Source of the DNA: Paenibacillus assamensis DSM 18201
Lineage (GTDB): Bacteria > Bacillota > Bacilli > Paenibacillales > Paenibacillaceae
Direction of reading: 5' to 3'
DNA: 64,000 nt
Assembly: GCF_000422445.1 (NCBI RefSeq)
Contig: NZ_AULU01000003.1
Span: 310,001-374,000, forward strand
The translations under genes were made by a program, and so were the position numbers. The notes under the pieces are model-generated. The model did not search any database, had not been told where the DNA came from, and worked only from the letters and a program-made list of their open reading frames with translations. Every line of letters starts with the position of its first letter. Position 1 is the first letter of the stretch. This document shows positions 51,838-60,878 of this stretch, in pieces.

Positions 51838-54138
51838 TTATGAATATGTTCCTTCGGCGCTCATCGCAATTTCATTAGCAAGGCGACGCTCCATCTCATT
51901 CATAACATCGTTAACATCTACTTTTTCGCTGATGCTAGCGTTCATTGCAATCGTTGGCGTCATCGTAACAAAGTTTTGTACATAGCGCATTTCCGCTACA
52001 TCTTTCATCATCTGCAAATCTTCTTCTCCGATGTCCACTTCACTGTTCACTTGGCCCACTTCGCCTACTTTACCGATGTTCGGCATCTTGCCAGCTCCAG
52101 CAGCTCCAGTTATCCCAGCTGCTCCGCCTCCACCAAGTCCTTTGCCTTTGCTTTTGTCCAATCCGTTCTCTTTCATTGCATCTCCACTAAAACCAGAAGT
52201 GATGCCTTTAATCTTATCTTGCATACCTTTCGCCATGTCAGAACCTGCCTGATATCCTTTAGTACTAAATTCAGTAATGGACTTCGTTTCCAATCTTTGC
52301 GTCACCTTGTAGCCTTCCGGCATTTCACCCAGCCAGTCGTCCATCTGCTTCTGCAGACCTGTTACACTACCAGATAAATTAGAACCAAATACAGCATCAA
52401 TCGCTTCAGCAATCCGTTTCACGGTATCAAGGACACTATTCGCCAAATTCACAAAAAGTCGCTTAACACTATACACGGGATGATTAAATACATTCGCAAA
52501 AAACTCTACAAACGACGCCCAATAGTTCCATATCCCGACGACAATGTTATAGATAAAGGCATATAACCCAAACAACGCACCTCCGATAAACCCAAGGACT
52601 TGATCAAAGGTAACACCCATATTGTTCAAAATAACGATTAGCACGCCAATGGCAGCACCGATGAGCAGAATAGGCCAGTTTGCTAACATAAAAGCCGCAA
52701 ACGCTCTAAGTCCATTCACAACAGCCGCGCTTCCCCATGCCCATAACATCGAGATAGCCGTTACTCCCCACGCCCATATTAACGAAATTAGATACATGAT
52801 GGCAGTGGTTGCGAGTACGGTTAAAATCGGACCAATAATCGACCAATTGGATTGAACAAACGAAGCTACTGTCGAGATTATGCTTATCAATCCTTCCACA
52901 CCACTGGCAATAATCGCGATAGCCACCATGATGCCAGTAACCAGCCCAGCCCCAATATCACTATTCAAAAAAGCATTAATGCTTTCCATTACTCCAGCAA
53001 ACGCCATCGTGGCAAAGTTTTGGATTTGGGTCCATGTCGATGCAAACGTACGCGGCATCGCCTTAAACTTCGCTTCAATATTATCCGAAGCTGCGAATAA
53101 CGAACCCTTAATAATATCAGCAGTTAGCGCCCCTTCGGCAGACATTTTTTTCAGCTCACCGATTGATTTACCCGTAAAGTCTGCGATCGCTTGCGCCAAC
53201 ACAGGCGCATTTTCCATAATGGAGCCGAACCCATCCTCTTGCAGCTTGCCAGATGCCATAGCTTGAGTCAGCTGATTCACCCCTGATTGTTGTTCCGCAG
53301 CCGAGGCTCCACTCGAAGCAAATGATTTCTGCATCAGTTCTGAAAAGGCGACCATTTCTTTATTACTGTTAAACGAATCTCCAGCCGTCAATCCGAGCTT
53401 CGAGACCGTTCCAACCATATCGGTATAACCGGCTCCTGACCGTTGGGCTGATCCATGAACCATCTTTTGCAAGTCCACGTCAGACTGCTTACCGTCGTTG
53501 ATTGATTTTAATCGAGCATTATTTTTCGTATGCGTATCTACCGCCTGCATTGCTGCACCTGTTCCCGCTGCTAAGCTTGCTATCGCCTGAGCCATGACAG
53601 TTTTAATACCGCCCCACGCAGTTTTTACTTGTTCAGCGTTTTTGGCCGCTACTACTTGCTTTCGATTCAGCATATCCAAGCGTTGACTAGTACCGCTAAT
53701 CGCACTGCTTGTAGCTGTGAACGTCTGGCTGTAATTACCTCGTGATCGCTCGGCAGCATCAAAAGCATTTGGCAGCTCTGGACGCTGATTACCTTCGTTG
53801 ACCGTACTTAAACGGGTATTGTTGTTGGCATACGCATCCACCGCTTGCATCTTTGAGCCTACTCCTGCAATTACTCCGCCAACGCCGCTCCACTCGTTCT
53901 TTACTTTCTTCGCATGATTAGCTAATTCTTGTTGCTTCCGATTCAGCACTTCCATCCGTTGACTTGCCCGACTGATCGAACTACTTGTACCTGTGAACAT
54001 TCGTCCAGGAGATGTCCTTGCACTTTGTGCCTGTAACGTCTGCATCGATCTAATCACGCGCTGCGTCCCTTGTGCCGCACGATTCAACGTATTAGAAAAA
54101 TTATCGCGCATCGCAAGCGTCGTCGCTATTGTCGACAT
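51838..54138 (-). CDS. Phage tape measure protein
   Basis: Protein of 766 residues; it sets the tail length and helps in DNA entry. The central TP901-like part is clear (SAQRSGAGYTDMVGTVSKLG, EDGFGSIMENAPVLAQAIAD). Hydrophobic segments fill residues 390-560 (ATTAIMYLISLIWAWGVTAI). Residues 51-118 and 143-218 are an internal duplication. The Gly-rich linker GKGLGGGGAAGITGAAGAGK is near residue 665. The ribosome binding site GGAGGTGA overlaps the stop of the frameshift extension of the upstream chaperone gene. Confidence 0.92.
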   Translation of the reverse strand: MSTIATTLAMRDNFSNTLNRAAQGTQRVIRSMQTLQAQSARTSPGRMFTGTSSSISRASQRMEVLNRKQQELANHAKKVKNEWSGVGGVIAGVGSKMQAVDAYANNNTRLSTVNEGNQRPELPNAFDAAERSRGNYSQTFTATSSAISGTSQRLDMLNRKQVVAAKNAEQVKTAWGGIKTVMAQAIASLAAGTGAAMQAVDTHTKNNARLKSINDGKQSDVDLQKMVHGSAQRSGAGYTDMVGTVSKLGLTAGDSFNSNKEMVAFSELMQKSFASSGASAAEQQSGVNQLTQAMASGKLQEDGFGSIMENAPVLAQAIADFTGKSIGELKKMSAEGALTADIIKGSLFAASDNIEAKFKAMPRTFASTWTQIQNFATMAFAGVMESINAFLNSDIGAGLVTGIMVAIAIIASGVEGLISIISTVASFVQSNWSIIGPILTVLATTAIMYLISLIWAWGVTAISMLWAWGSAAVVNGLRAFAAFMLANWPILLIGAAIGVLIVILNNMGVTFDQVLGFIGGALFGLYAFIYNIVVGIWNYWASFVEFFANVFNHPVYSVKRLFVNLANSVLDTVKRIAEAIDAVFGSNLSGSVTGLQKQMDDWLGEMPEGYKVTQRLETKSITEFSTKGYQAGSDMAKGMQDKIKGITSGFSGDAMKENGLDKSKGKGLGGGGAAGITGAAGAGKMPNIGKVGEVGQVNSEVDIGEEDLQMMKDVAEMRYVQNFVTMTPTIAMNASISEKVDVNDVMNEMERRLANEIAMSAEGTYS

Positions 54139-54149
54139 TCACTCACCTC

Positions 54150-54329
54150 CTAACGCTTTCGTTTTGCTTTTTCAGCTTGCTTCTTTTCATTTTCGAGCTG
54201 TAAGTCAATGCTTGCATAAATAAAAGCCCGGACGTGCACAGGCTTATCCATGAGCTCATCCGGGCTAATTTTTAATCGATGCAGGGCATAGTGCGCATAG
54301 TTCGCTTCACCGTTACCCTGCCGAATTAG
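54150..54329 (-). CDS. Frameshift extension of the tail assembly chaperone
   Basis: This frame has no start of its own. After a -1 slip at AAAAAAC (54329-54335) it adds 59 residues: LIRQGNGEANYAHYALHRLK, ISPDELMDKPVHVRAFIYAS, then a Lys/Glu-rich end. Its stop overlaps the ribosome binding site of the tape measure gene. This is the usual G/GT arrangement of tail chaperone genes in long-tailed phages, where a minor longer product binds the tape measure protein. The extended product is about 194 residues. Confidence 0.85.
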   Translation of the reverse strand, partial: LIRQGNGEANYAHYALHRLKISPDELMDKPVHVRAFIYASIDLQLENEKKQAEKAKRKR

Positions 54330-54733
54330 TTTTTTGCTTCTTCTACCAACTCATTAATATCTGTCTCGAATCCGTTCAGCTGCTGTACACGCTGTACAAG
54401 CTCTGCATATTGACCCGGATTAAACAGTTTATCAATTAGCGCTTCTGCTCCAAGCACACCGAACTTCTTCTGTAGTGCCGCATCTTTAAAGTTCGGCTCC
54501 ACGCAGCAAGAGATCAAAAGGCGGTTTGCATACAAATCCGCATCCGTTTCAACATCTTTCTGATGCGTTCTCTTGTTGAAAGTGACTTTTTGACAACTTT
54601 TACGAATCTCTTTATTTTCAGCCTCAGTGATACTTTTAATCACAAACGGGAACGGAAACGGCTTGATGCTCACTTCCGTCTGTACCTCCGCCAACACATC
54701 ATTGTTCATTAAGAAATCTTGCAGTTTACCCAT
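54326..54733 (-). CDS. Tail assembly chaperone, XkdN-like (short form)
   Basis: Protein of 135 residues. Text such as FPFPFVIKSITEAENKEIRK, then LLISCCVEPNFKDAALQKKF fits the XkdN family. The last codons are GCA-AAA-AAC-TAA; the A-AAA-AAC is a classical -1 slippery heptamer in the correct frame. The short form ends here and the long form reads into the 54150-54329 frame. Its job is to coat the tape measure protein during tail assembly. Confidence 0.9.
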   Translation of the reverse strand: MGKLQDFLMNNDVLAEVQTEVSIKPFPFPFVIKSITEAENKEIRKSCQKVTFNKRTHQKDVETDADLYANRLLISCCVEPNFKDAALQKKFGVLGAEALIDKLFNPGQYAELVQRVQQLNGFETDINELVEEAKN

Positions 54734-54747
54734 TTAGAAAGTCCTCC

Positions 54748-55206
54748 TTAAATTTTGTTAAACGGCGTCGCAATGTCAAAGTCTTCAAATGTGAAATCTG
54801 CTTCTTCATCGAGTGGATCGTCAGAGTCGCCATCCAGCTTCGTCAAAATAGTAGAGTCGAGGTTAACCCCAAACAAATTCACCACTTGTTTGCCTGCTGC
54901 ACTAGCTGGATCTTCATTTTCGATCATCATGTTAAAGTAAACGTCTCGGCCTGTATCTTTATACTGCTTCAACAAAGAACGGAACAGCGGCGTCATATAG
55001 TAAATGGTCATACTGCCAGTACCGCTCATACCCGTCGTCTTATGACCTGTCATACGTTTGCCAATCGACTTAATTTCCGATTTGCTTTTCTCAATCGTAG
55101 CTTCGATTGTCTTTGCAAAAAACAACTCCTCGTTGTTTCCATTAATTTTGGCGTATGCTTTGCCCTCTTTGCCATTAATCGTATCTTGTGAATGTAGTTT
55201 CGCCAT
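54748..55206 (-). CDS. Phage tail tube protein, XkdM-like
   Basis: Protein of 152 residues. It forms the inner tube of the contractile tail. Family text: DTINGKEGKAYAKINGNNEE, SIGKRMTGHKTTGMSGTGSM and DEEADFTFEDFDIATPFNKI. It lies 17 bases after the sheath gene, as in PBSX. Confidence 0.9.
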   Translation of the reverse strand: MAKLHSQDTINGKEGKAYAKINGNNEELFFAKTIEATIEKSKSEIKSIGKRMTGHKTTGMSGTGSMTIYYMTPLFRSLLKQYKDTGRDVYFNMMIENEDPASAAGKQVVNLFGVNLDSTILTKLDGDSDDPLDEEADFTFEDFDIATPFNKI

Positions 55207-55223
55207 TTATATATCCCCCTCTC

Positions 55224-56543
55224 CTACACAACTTGAACCGTCATGTAGAGCTTCTCCATACTATCGTTAGGCTGCAGCACGCTATGCACGGCTACATCAC
55301 GCTTGCCAATGCCTTGCTCAATCGTAATGTCCTCACTATCAAAATTGCTAATCGCACCGACTGCCTGATACTGCAGCGCTAAGGAAACAAGATCAGCCTT
55401 AAACAATTGGCGTCCCGTATCATTATTCGTAACAAGTCCGATATAAGACGCACCGAAAATACGGGCAACATCGTTCGCCCAGCCATCCATCACACGCATC
55501 ACACGATTGCTCGTCCAATCCGGGGACTTGCCACCGCCAAATGTTACCAAGCTATTAATATCGGAAAGTACGCGAGCTCTGCTGCCTTCGCCGTAAAACA
55601 CAAACTCTCCCGCCTTAATCGCTGCTTCATACTGACTCTTCGTATATTTGACATCTACGTCTACAGCACCGTCATATACGGTGTTTGTTAAGCTTTGATT
55701 AATTTCCGCTGCCGCTGTAGCACCCGCTACCCACGCAACCGCTTGTTCACCCGAAATGACTGTCGTATCTTCGAGCACAACACCGTTCTTGACGTTAATG
55801 ATACCCTCGTGATCAGCAGGCTGGTTGTGCAGTACGCATACCACTTTTTTGCCTTCATCTTCACGAAGACGCTTCGTGAACGCTACAAACAACGACTTCA
55901 CACTCGTCTCTGTACCTGGATAACCTAGTACGTTAAAGCTCTCAACTTCGAGTGCAGTCAAATAACTGCTGTACGTTGTTCCGTTCGCTGTCCCATTTGT
56001 CCCGCCTGCTAATGGAGCCGCAGCAGCCGCTACAAGTGCTCCTGTCGTACCGAATGTAACAAAGTCATTCGCTGACAAGGCAGCAACGGAAGTTACGGTT
56101 TGTTTGTCTACCTCTTGCATACCTAAGTAAGTAATAACATCAAAGCCACCTGCAGGATTCGTCAGTACTGCCACTCGAATGTCATTGCCGCGCGTACCGC
56201 TATATTTAGCTGTTGCCGTAAGACCACCTGTCGTCTTCGTTGCCTTAGCGCCGCCACTGTTTACACGATAAACGAGCAATGTTTTCGCACGTTTAAAGCA
56301 TTCACGAATAAGCAGCATCTCTGGCGCAGTAGCATCAAAACCAAATACAGTTAACGACTGTTTATTAAAATCAGCCGCATCCATCTTAATAAGCTTGTCC
56401 TCTGCACCCCAATTTAGTTGTAAAGGCAATGAAGCCACACCGCGAGCCCCCGCGGTTACACCGCCGCCTGCAGACACAAAGTTAATATAAGCGCCTGGCA
56501 GTACTTTATTTTGAAACGTAAATGTTCCGCCTCCGATTGGCAT
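55224..56543 (-). CDS. Phage tail sheath protein, XkdK-like
   Basis: Protein of 439 residues. It contracts to drive the tube through the wall. Family text: NKVLPGAYINFVSAGGGVTA at the start, VEFNVLGYPGTETS-like (here VESFNVLGYPGTETSVKSL), and YIGLVTNNDTGRQLFKADLV near the end. AGGTGTGT lies before the ATG. Confidence 0.93.
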   Translation of the reverse strand: MPIGGGTFTFQNKVLPGAYINFVSAGGGVTAGARGVASLPLQLNWGAEDKLIKMDAADFNKQSLTVFGFDATAPEMLLIRECFKRAKTLLVYRVNSGGAKATKTTGGLTATAKYSGTRGNDIRVAVLTNPAGGFDVITYLGMQEVDKQTVTSVAALSANDFVTFGTTGALVAAAAAPLAGGTNGTANGTTYSSYLTALEVESFNVLGYPGTETSVKSLFVAFTKRLREDEGKKVVCVLHNQPADHEGIINVKNGVVLEDTTVISGEQAVAWVAGATAAAEINQSLTNTVYDGAVDVDVKYTKSQYEAAIKAGEFVFYGEGSRARVLSDINSLVTFGGGKSPDWTSNRVMRVMDGWANDVARIFGASYIGLVTNNDTGRQLFKADLVSLALQYQAVGAISNFDSEDITIEQGIGKRDVAVHSVLQPNDSMEKLYMTVQVV

Positions 56544-56544
56544 A

Positions 56545-56748
56545 CTAACACACCTCTCCCATCATAAATGTTTGAATCATCTTGTTTACCTCTGCTAATG
56601 TGTACAACTTCTCGTCTTCTAGCAGCGCTTCCAGTACATCTGGATTGAAGTCACTAGAGTTGTGTTCCTTAAGCTGCCACTTATAGAAAGAAGGTTCTGA
56701 TAATGTATCAGAACCTTCTCGCTTGCTCTTCTTTATCGCTTCTGTCAA
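56545..56748 (-). CDS. Small phage protein between connector and sheath genes
   Basis: Protein of 67 residues, with EHNSSDFNPDVLEALLEDEK in the middle and MIQTFMMGEVC at the end. Small genes of this type occur at this place in many xkd-like blocks, where they are annotated hypothetical. It overlaps its upstream neighbour by 4 bases, so it is translated with it. Confidence 0.65.
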   Translation of the reverse strand: MTEAIKKSKREGSDTLSEPSFYKWQLKEHNSSDFNPDVLEALLEDEKLYTLAEVNKMIQTFMMGEVC

Positions 56749-57167
56749 GGTGAAATCCCCCCTATCATTTGCAACTTGCCCATCGCATCTGCCGCTACGG
56801 GATCTTTCAACCCGCTTACGATGACGTCGAATGTAAAATGAAATACCATGTCATCCCCAGGTTCTGCTTGCGCTTTACTCACGTGAACAACTTGTCCATT
56901 TACATTTAGTTGCTCGAACTCAAAGTATAACTTCTCTGCCCAGTCGTGAAAGGCCATATTGTCTTTTGCAGACTTAAAATGCAGCACCTCAAAGCTGTAC
57001 GTCCGCATACGCCTTCGTCCCAGCTTCGTTTCATGCTGCTGCTCCACGCAGCGAATGAAATGATGGCCATCCGCTTGTTTCGGAATTTCATCTACATAGA
57101 TGAGTCGGTTGGGGTAAACGGACTTTAGGCGTTTCGCGATTGCTTTGATCAGATCGTTAACGGTCAC
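56745..57167 (-). CDS. Phage tail terminator-like protein, XkdJ/DUF6838 class
   Basis: Protein of 140 residues. It reads like the tail terminator/completion fold: IAKRLKSVYPNRLIYVDEIP, RRRMRTYSFEVLHFKSAKDN and GDDMVFHFTFDVIVSG. It lies between the gp10-like gene and the sheath gene, where PBSX has XkdJ. The exact family label is from memory and less certain than the position. Confidence 0.7.
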   Translation of the reverse strand: MTVNDLIKAIAKRLKSVYPNRLIYVDEIPKQADGHHFIRCVEQQHETKLGRRRMRTYSFEVLHFKSAKDNMAFHDWAEKLYFEFEQLNVNGQVVHVSKAQAEPGDDMVFHFTFDVIVSGLKDPVAADAMGKLQMIGGISP

Positions 57168-57175
57168 TCGTCACA

Positions 57176-57631
57176 TCATCCCCTTTCAAGAACCTGTTTC
57201 AATCGGCTGCTGAATTTGCGCTGCAATCTCGACTGCCTAGAAGCCTCCGCCTGCTTCATTGCACGACGAAGGATATAGCGTCCTTTCACAAAGGAACCTG
57301 ACTTCGTACGTCGACCATATTCAATGACGCGTGCATACGGTACATTGTTGTATACGTCAATTTGATAGGTCATACCGCTTGTCCTCGGCTTGCTGCCATC
57401 ATATTCTTTATTGTTAGCATGAGCACGAGTATGATTACCCGTATGAAAATGATTGCGATAGCGTCCCGTATCCACAGCGTCAGGGTTGCCACTGCTTGCG
57501 ATTACTTTCGCTTGGCGCGCTGCATGTTCCCCTTCTTCGATAAGCAGCTTCTGCGTAACCTTTGGCGCTTCGCGCTGCAAGTTGAGCAGCTTTTGACGAT
57601 ATTTAATAAGCTGCTTAACGTTTGAGCCCAT
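57176..57631 (-). CDS. HK97 gp10-like head-tail connector, XkdI-like
   Basis: Protein of 151 residues, basic. The N-terminal helix YRQKLLNLQREAPKVTQKLL is followed by the domain text DTGRYRNHFHTG and NVPYARVIEYGRRTKSGSFV, typical of gp10-like tail-completion proteins. It lies between the XkdH-like and XkdJ-like genes. Confidence 0.82.
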   Translation of the reverse strand: MGSNVKQLIKYRQKLLNLQREAPKVTQKLLIEEGEHAARQAKVIASSGNPDAVDTGRYRNHFHTGNHTRAHANNKEYDGSKPRTSGMTYQIDVYNNVPYARVIEYGRRTKSGSFVKGRYILRRAMKQAEASRQSRLQRKFSSRLKQVLERG

Positions 57632-57677
57632 CGTCCATACACCACCTTTACTTCAAGCCATTGTATCCATTTCCCTA

Positions 57678-58094
57678 TCATGCCAACTCTTCCACCTTTA
57701 AGCGCACCTCGTTGTGCGTTGCATATCGCTTAGGTACACCTACCACTTCGTGGATGCTGGACAACTGAGCTTGTCCAAATCGTTGGACCGTCACACGATC
57801 TCCCGCTTGAATAGAAGCAGTTGGCGCTACATACATCTTCGCTTCGTATTCAATTCTGTGCTCTGCTGCTGTTTGATTGCTTCTGTCACTGCCAGCGGAA
57901 AATGCGCATGCGAGGTTTGAATAGACGTCCGTCCATGTTGTGCGGACGATACCGTCTACATCTTCTACAGCAGCCATCCGACTGACACTGCAAATATCCT
58001 CGTACGTCAATTCAAGCGCAGTTCGTTCAGCTGCTGCATTACCGAACTTACGGAAATGCAGCCCCGTTGCAGCCATAGCAATACGTTCCAACAT
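57678..58094 (-). CDS. Head closure protein, XkdH-like
   Basis: Protein of 138 residues. The C-terminal part is a small beta domain with KMYVAPTASIQAGDRVTVQR and HEVVGVPKRYATHNEVRLKV, typical of head closure proteins. ATG at 58094 follows the stop of the preceding gene by two bases, and GAGGTGG lies over that stop. Confidence 0.78.
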   Translation of the reverse strand: MLERIAMAATGLHFRKFGNAAAERTALELTYEDICSVSRMAAVEDVDGIVRTTWTDVYSNLACAFSAGSDRSNQTAAEHRIEYEAKMYVAPTASIQAGDRVTVQRFGQAQLSSIHEVVGVPKRYATHNEVRLKVEELA

Positions 58095-58096
58095 AG

Positions 58097-58459
58097 CTAC
58101 CACCTCAGCTTTCGAAACGCCTGCAATTGCACTTTGTAATTGTCAACGATGTCCTTTACACCACGAATATCTCCAACCGACTTCGTATCGAAGCTAGTAG
58201 ATACATCCCCGCGGCTTACAGACTTCGCTGCTGGCGGAAGTTGTTCGCTGCCGTACTTTTCGGAGCGCCACATATCCGCCGCCATGCGAACTGCAACATT
58301 TTCGAGCATGATGGGCATCTGGTCCAGGTTGCAATAATTAAGCACCTCATCGCATACCGTCTCCAGCACCAATTGCAAGAGGGAATCTTGTTCAGCGCCC
58401 GTAATCCCAAGCACCTGCTTTAACTTCGTTAGCATCGTTATTGAGATTGTTGAAGTCAT
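58097..58459 (-). CDS. Head-tail connector (gp6-like adaptor)
   Basis: Protein of 120 residues, mainly helical, of the gp6-like DNA-packaging/connector class: TMLTKLKQVLGITGAEQDSL, VCDEVLNYCNLDQMP and VAVRMAADMWRSEKYG. It binds under the portal ring. ATG at 58459 is chosen over GTG at 58468 for spacing to TAGGAG. Confidence 0.82.
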   Translation of the reverse strand: MTSTISITMLTKLKQVLGITGAEQDSLLQLVLETVCDEVLNYCNLDQMPIMLENVAVRMAADMWRSEKYGSEQLPPAAKSVSRGDVSTSFDTKSVGDIRGVKDIVDNYKVQLQAFRKLRW

Positions 58460-58477
58460 AAGGATCACACTCCTACC

Positions 58478-59401
58478 TTACGATCCGATATTTACCCACA
58501 CACCGTCGATCTTGTTATCTGGAATCCACAAGTCATGGTATTTGCGATAATCCAATTTCCAAGCGTCTGCCTTCTGATTCGTATTCGGCTCAAAAATACG
58601 TACTTTCTCTGTCTTGGACACCGCGATCGGGCTGCGGCGCACTGTAATGATCCAGTTAATCGGTTTAGCGCCTGTTGCTGGCACAAAGCCACCATTCGTT
58701 TGCCCTGTTGTCGAACCGTCGTGGAACACATAAGCCGTCTTCATACGAGCGGAAGGAACACGAATAATTGGGTTGTTGTCGAGTACTTTTACTTTTCGGG
58801 AAATATTGCCCTGCGTAAACTCAGCAACCTCCAAGTTTTTCTCCACTTTATCAGCAAGATCAAGCTGCTTCGCCGCATGTGTCGACATCGTGATGACCAT
58901 TTGCTCATTTTCACCAATGATATCTTCAATTGCAGTAATATCATCAAGCAGCTTGTCATAAATCGTTGCCGCCGCTGGTGTATATGCCGTTGTATTTACT
59001 TTGCCTTTGGCGTTAGCCATCGCGTAAATTTTGCTGTAGCGATACGCATCAATCTCAGGCACCACTAATGTGCGCTGGAACTCGCCCATCACATTAGCAG
59101 CAGTCGCAGCAAAGTTGGACTCATCTACATCCATCGCATCCAACTGGAACGTGCGACCACGGTCCTGCGTCAACGCATATGTACCATAAGTTAGGGATAC
59201 GGAGCCTTGTACGTAACCACGATCACGGTCATAATCACCAAGACCGTCCATCGCGATCTTCGGAATTTTCACCTCGTTGCCGCCTGCGTATTTCACTTGT
59301 GCTGCATTTTCTTCCATCCATCCAGACGTCGCCAAAGCGACCATCTGCTCATCCAGCGAAGCTTGAAACAGCGTCGCGTATTGGAGTGTATTAATTGACA
59401 T
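58478..59401 (-). CDS. Major capsid protein
   Basis: Protein of 307 residues of the XkdG/coat class. The start reads SINTLQYATLFQASLDEQMV and the middle has YALTQDRGRTFQLDAMDVDE and VVPEIDAYRYSKI, the HK97-fold coat text of PBSX-like phages. It lies 75 bases after the scaffold gene. ATG at 59401 has AAGGGATGA at a good distance. Confidence 0.88.
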   Translation of the reverse strand: MSINTLQYATLFQASLDEQMVALATSGWMEENAAQVKYAGGNEVKIPKIAMDGLGDYDRDRGYVQGSVSLTYGTYALTQDRGRTFQLDAMDVDESNFAATAANVMGEFQRTLVVPEIDAYRYSKIYAMANAKGKVNTTAYTPAAATIYDKLLDDITAIEDIIGENEQMVITMSTHAAKQLDLADKVEKNLEVAEFTQGNISRKVKVLDNNPIIRVPSARMKTAYVFHDGSTTGQTNGGFVPATGAKPINWIITVRRSPIAVSKTEKVRIFEPNTNQKADAWKLDYRKYHDLWIPDNKIDGVWVNIGS

Positions 59402-59476
59402 GTACATTCATCCCTTCAAAAGTGGTTGTTAAAAATAGAATCGTTGAAGCAATTACCATAGAACGCTGTTGGTTAC

Positions 59477-60211
59477 CTACAGCGTAGGCAAGCCCATTGC
59501 CGCACGCACTGCCGTTAGATTAGCAGCTTGTGAGTTAGGCGCTATGCCTGGATCGGCTGGTCTTGCCCCATGAATGGCTGGCAAGGTGAGGTTTAGAAGC
59601 TGATCCTGATTGAGCATTGCGGGATTGGACTGTAGTTGTCCCGCTTGTTCCGCGTGGATAACTGGAGCAGTACCATCTTGCATCTGCACAGAGACTTGTT
59701 GACCATTCAGTGGATTCTGATTGATAAACAAATAAGGCTTCGCCACTCGGATTGGAGCAATAAGTTCTTCCAAATCCTGTTTCACATTGCCCGCTTCATC
59801 CAGCTCAATCTTCTCCATGTCAATGAGATTGATTAGGTCTTCCGTGTCATGCACCTTGCCTGCAAGCGCCATGCGAATAGCAGCAGCACGCTGGATCGAA
59901 GCAAGCTCTGCTTGGTAATTACGAGCAAGCTCATCCAACTTGCCCTGCGCCACAATAACATCGGTAGCAATCTTGGAAGGATCACCGCTGCCGCCTATCG
60001 CTTTTAGTGCATCTGCGGCTGCCTTTAAGGCTGCTTCTGCACTCGCCTTGCCTTTCGTTACGGCATCAAATTTTTCTGCTGGCACGTAACTGCCATCGTT
60101 GCCCACGACCAGGTCAACGTCTTTCCCCTCCTTCCCTTTGCCTTGCAGTGCAGTTTCCACTTGCAAAGCTAGCTCTTCACCCAATAGCATTTTGATTGAC
60201 TCAACAATCAT
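59477..60211 (-). CDS. Phage scaffold protein, GP20-like
   Basis: Protein of 244 residues. The middle is an Ala-rich coiled coil (KGKASAEAALKAAADALKAI, LARNYQAELASIQRAAAIRM), typical of phage GP20 scaffold proteins. The end has repeated Gln/Asn-Pro turns. It is directly before the capsid gene, the normal place. It starts the transcript after a terminator at 60302-60338. Confidence 0.85.
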   Translation of the reverse strand: MIVESIKMLLGEELALQVETALQGKGKEGKDVDLVVGNDGSYVPAEKFDAVTKGKASAEAALKAAADALKAIGGSGDPSKIATDVIVAQGKLDELARNYQAELASIQRAAAIRMALAGKVHDTEDLINLIDMEKIELDEAGNVKQDLEELIAPIRVAKPYLFINQNPLNGQQVSVQMQDGTAPVIHAEQAGQLQSNPAMLNQDQLLNLTLPAIHGARPADPGIAPNSQAANLTAVRAAMGLPTL

Positions 60212-60301
60212 CTTCTTGCTCCTTCCCGGCTGTTTATATAGCGACTTCCACGCTCATTGCCGCCACCAGTATGTCTAGGACTGGCTGCCTGAAATGGGTA
60301 T

Positions 60302-60338
60302 AAAAAAACCACCGTCTCTTGTTAAGAGAACGATGGTT
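60302..60338 (-). terminator. Terminator inside the head module, after the 112-residue partner gene
   Basis: AACCA-TCG-TTCTCTT / AAGAGA-CGG-TGGTT with seven T on the minus strand. It lies between the gp7-plus-partner pair and the scaffold gene. The 60339-60519 gap holds nothing else I can support, and scaffold and capsid must be read from a promoter after it or by read-through. Confidence 0.8.
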
Positions 60339-60519
60339 TAATCATCAGGTGTTAAGTTGTGATATGCAGCTCATTGAACGTATTTCTTAATTTTCTATAT
60401 TACTATATTAATGCCTAATGAACCCAATGACCTGCACCGATTCTGCATGTAATCTGCAAAATGTCTGCAAGGGTGGAAGTTAATATATTAATAATCAAGA
60501 TCTCTTATTTCAGTTCTAT

Positions 60520-60858
60520 TTATGAATACCACTCCCTGTCTGAAAATCTATCATCATTTTCACTAGATTTTAATTGATTTAAGTTAATGAAGCTTTTGAT
60601 CTCTGATCGGATCACTGACTTTTCCTTGCTCCCAACAATAAATCCTCTATGGCTATTCCAACTCATATCAACCTCTACATCTATATCCATATCCTTACAC
60701 CAATCAACAAAATCATACATAAGCATGGTAAGACAGATGTTGAATGTATCAAGAGAAACCCATATAATTGTTCTCTCATCTTCTAGATCCTTTTGTCGTA
60801 ACTTTAAGTCCCCACTTACAAACCATTTCATGTTTTCTTGCTGTTTCTCTACTAACAT
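60520..60858 (-). CDS. Small acidic protein, candidate immunity partner
   Basis: Protein of 112 residues, acidic and without signal or membrane helix. Text: KWFVSGDLKLRQKDLEDERT, FVDWCKDMDIDVEVDMSWNS. It starts 20 bases after the minor head gene with the unusual C-terminal extension; GGGGAG lies 8 bases before the ATG. It has no counterpart in the normal PBSX head order, and a terminator follows. Size, charge and position fit an immunity protein for the extension of its neighbour. I do not recognise the family, so this role is inference. Confidence 0.6.
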   Translation of the reverse strand: MLVEKQQENMKWFVSGDLKLRQKDLEDERTIIWVSLDTFNICLTMLMYDFVDWCKDMDIDVEVDMSWNSHRGFIVGSKEKSVIRSEIKSFINLNQLKSSENDDRFSDREWYS

Positions 60859-60878
60859 TAACTCCACTCCCCTATATC

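Noticed and set aside
60520-60867. Upstream GTG as start of the partner gene
   Set aside because: ATG at 60858 has a better distance to GGGGAG; the GTG lies within the ribosome binding region.
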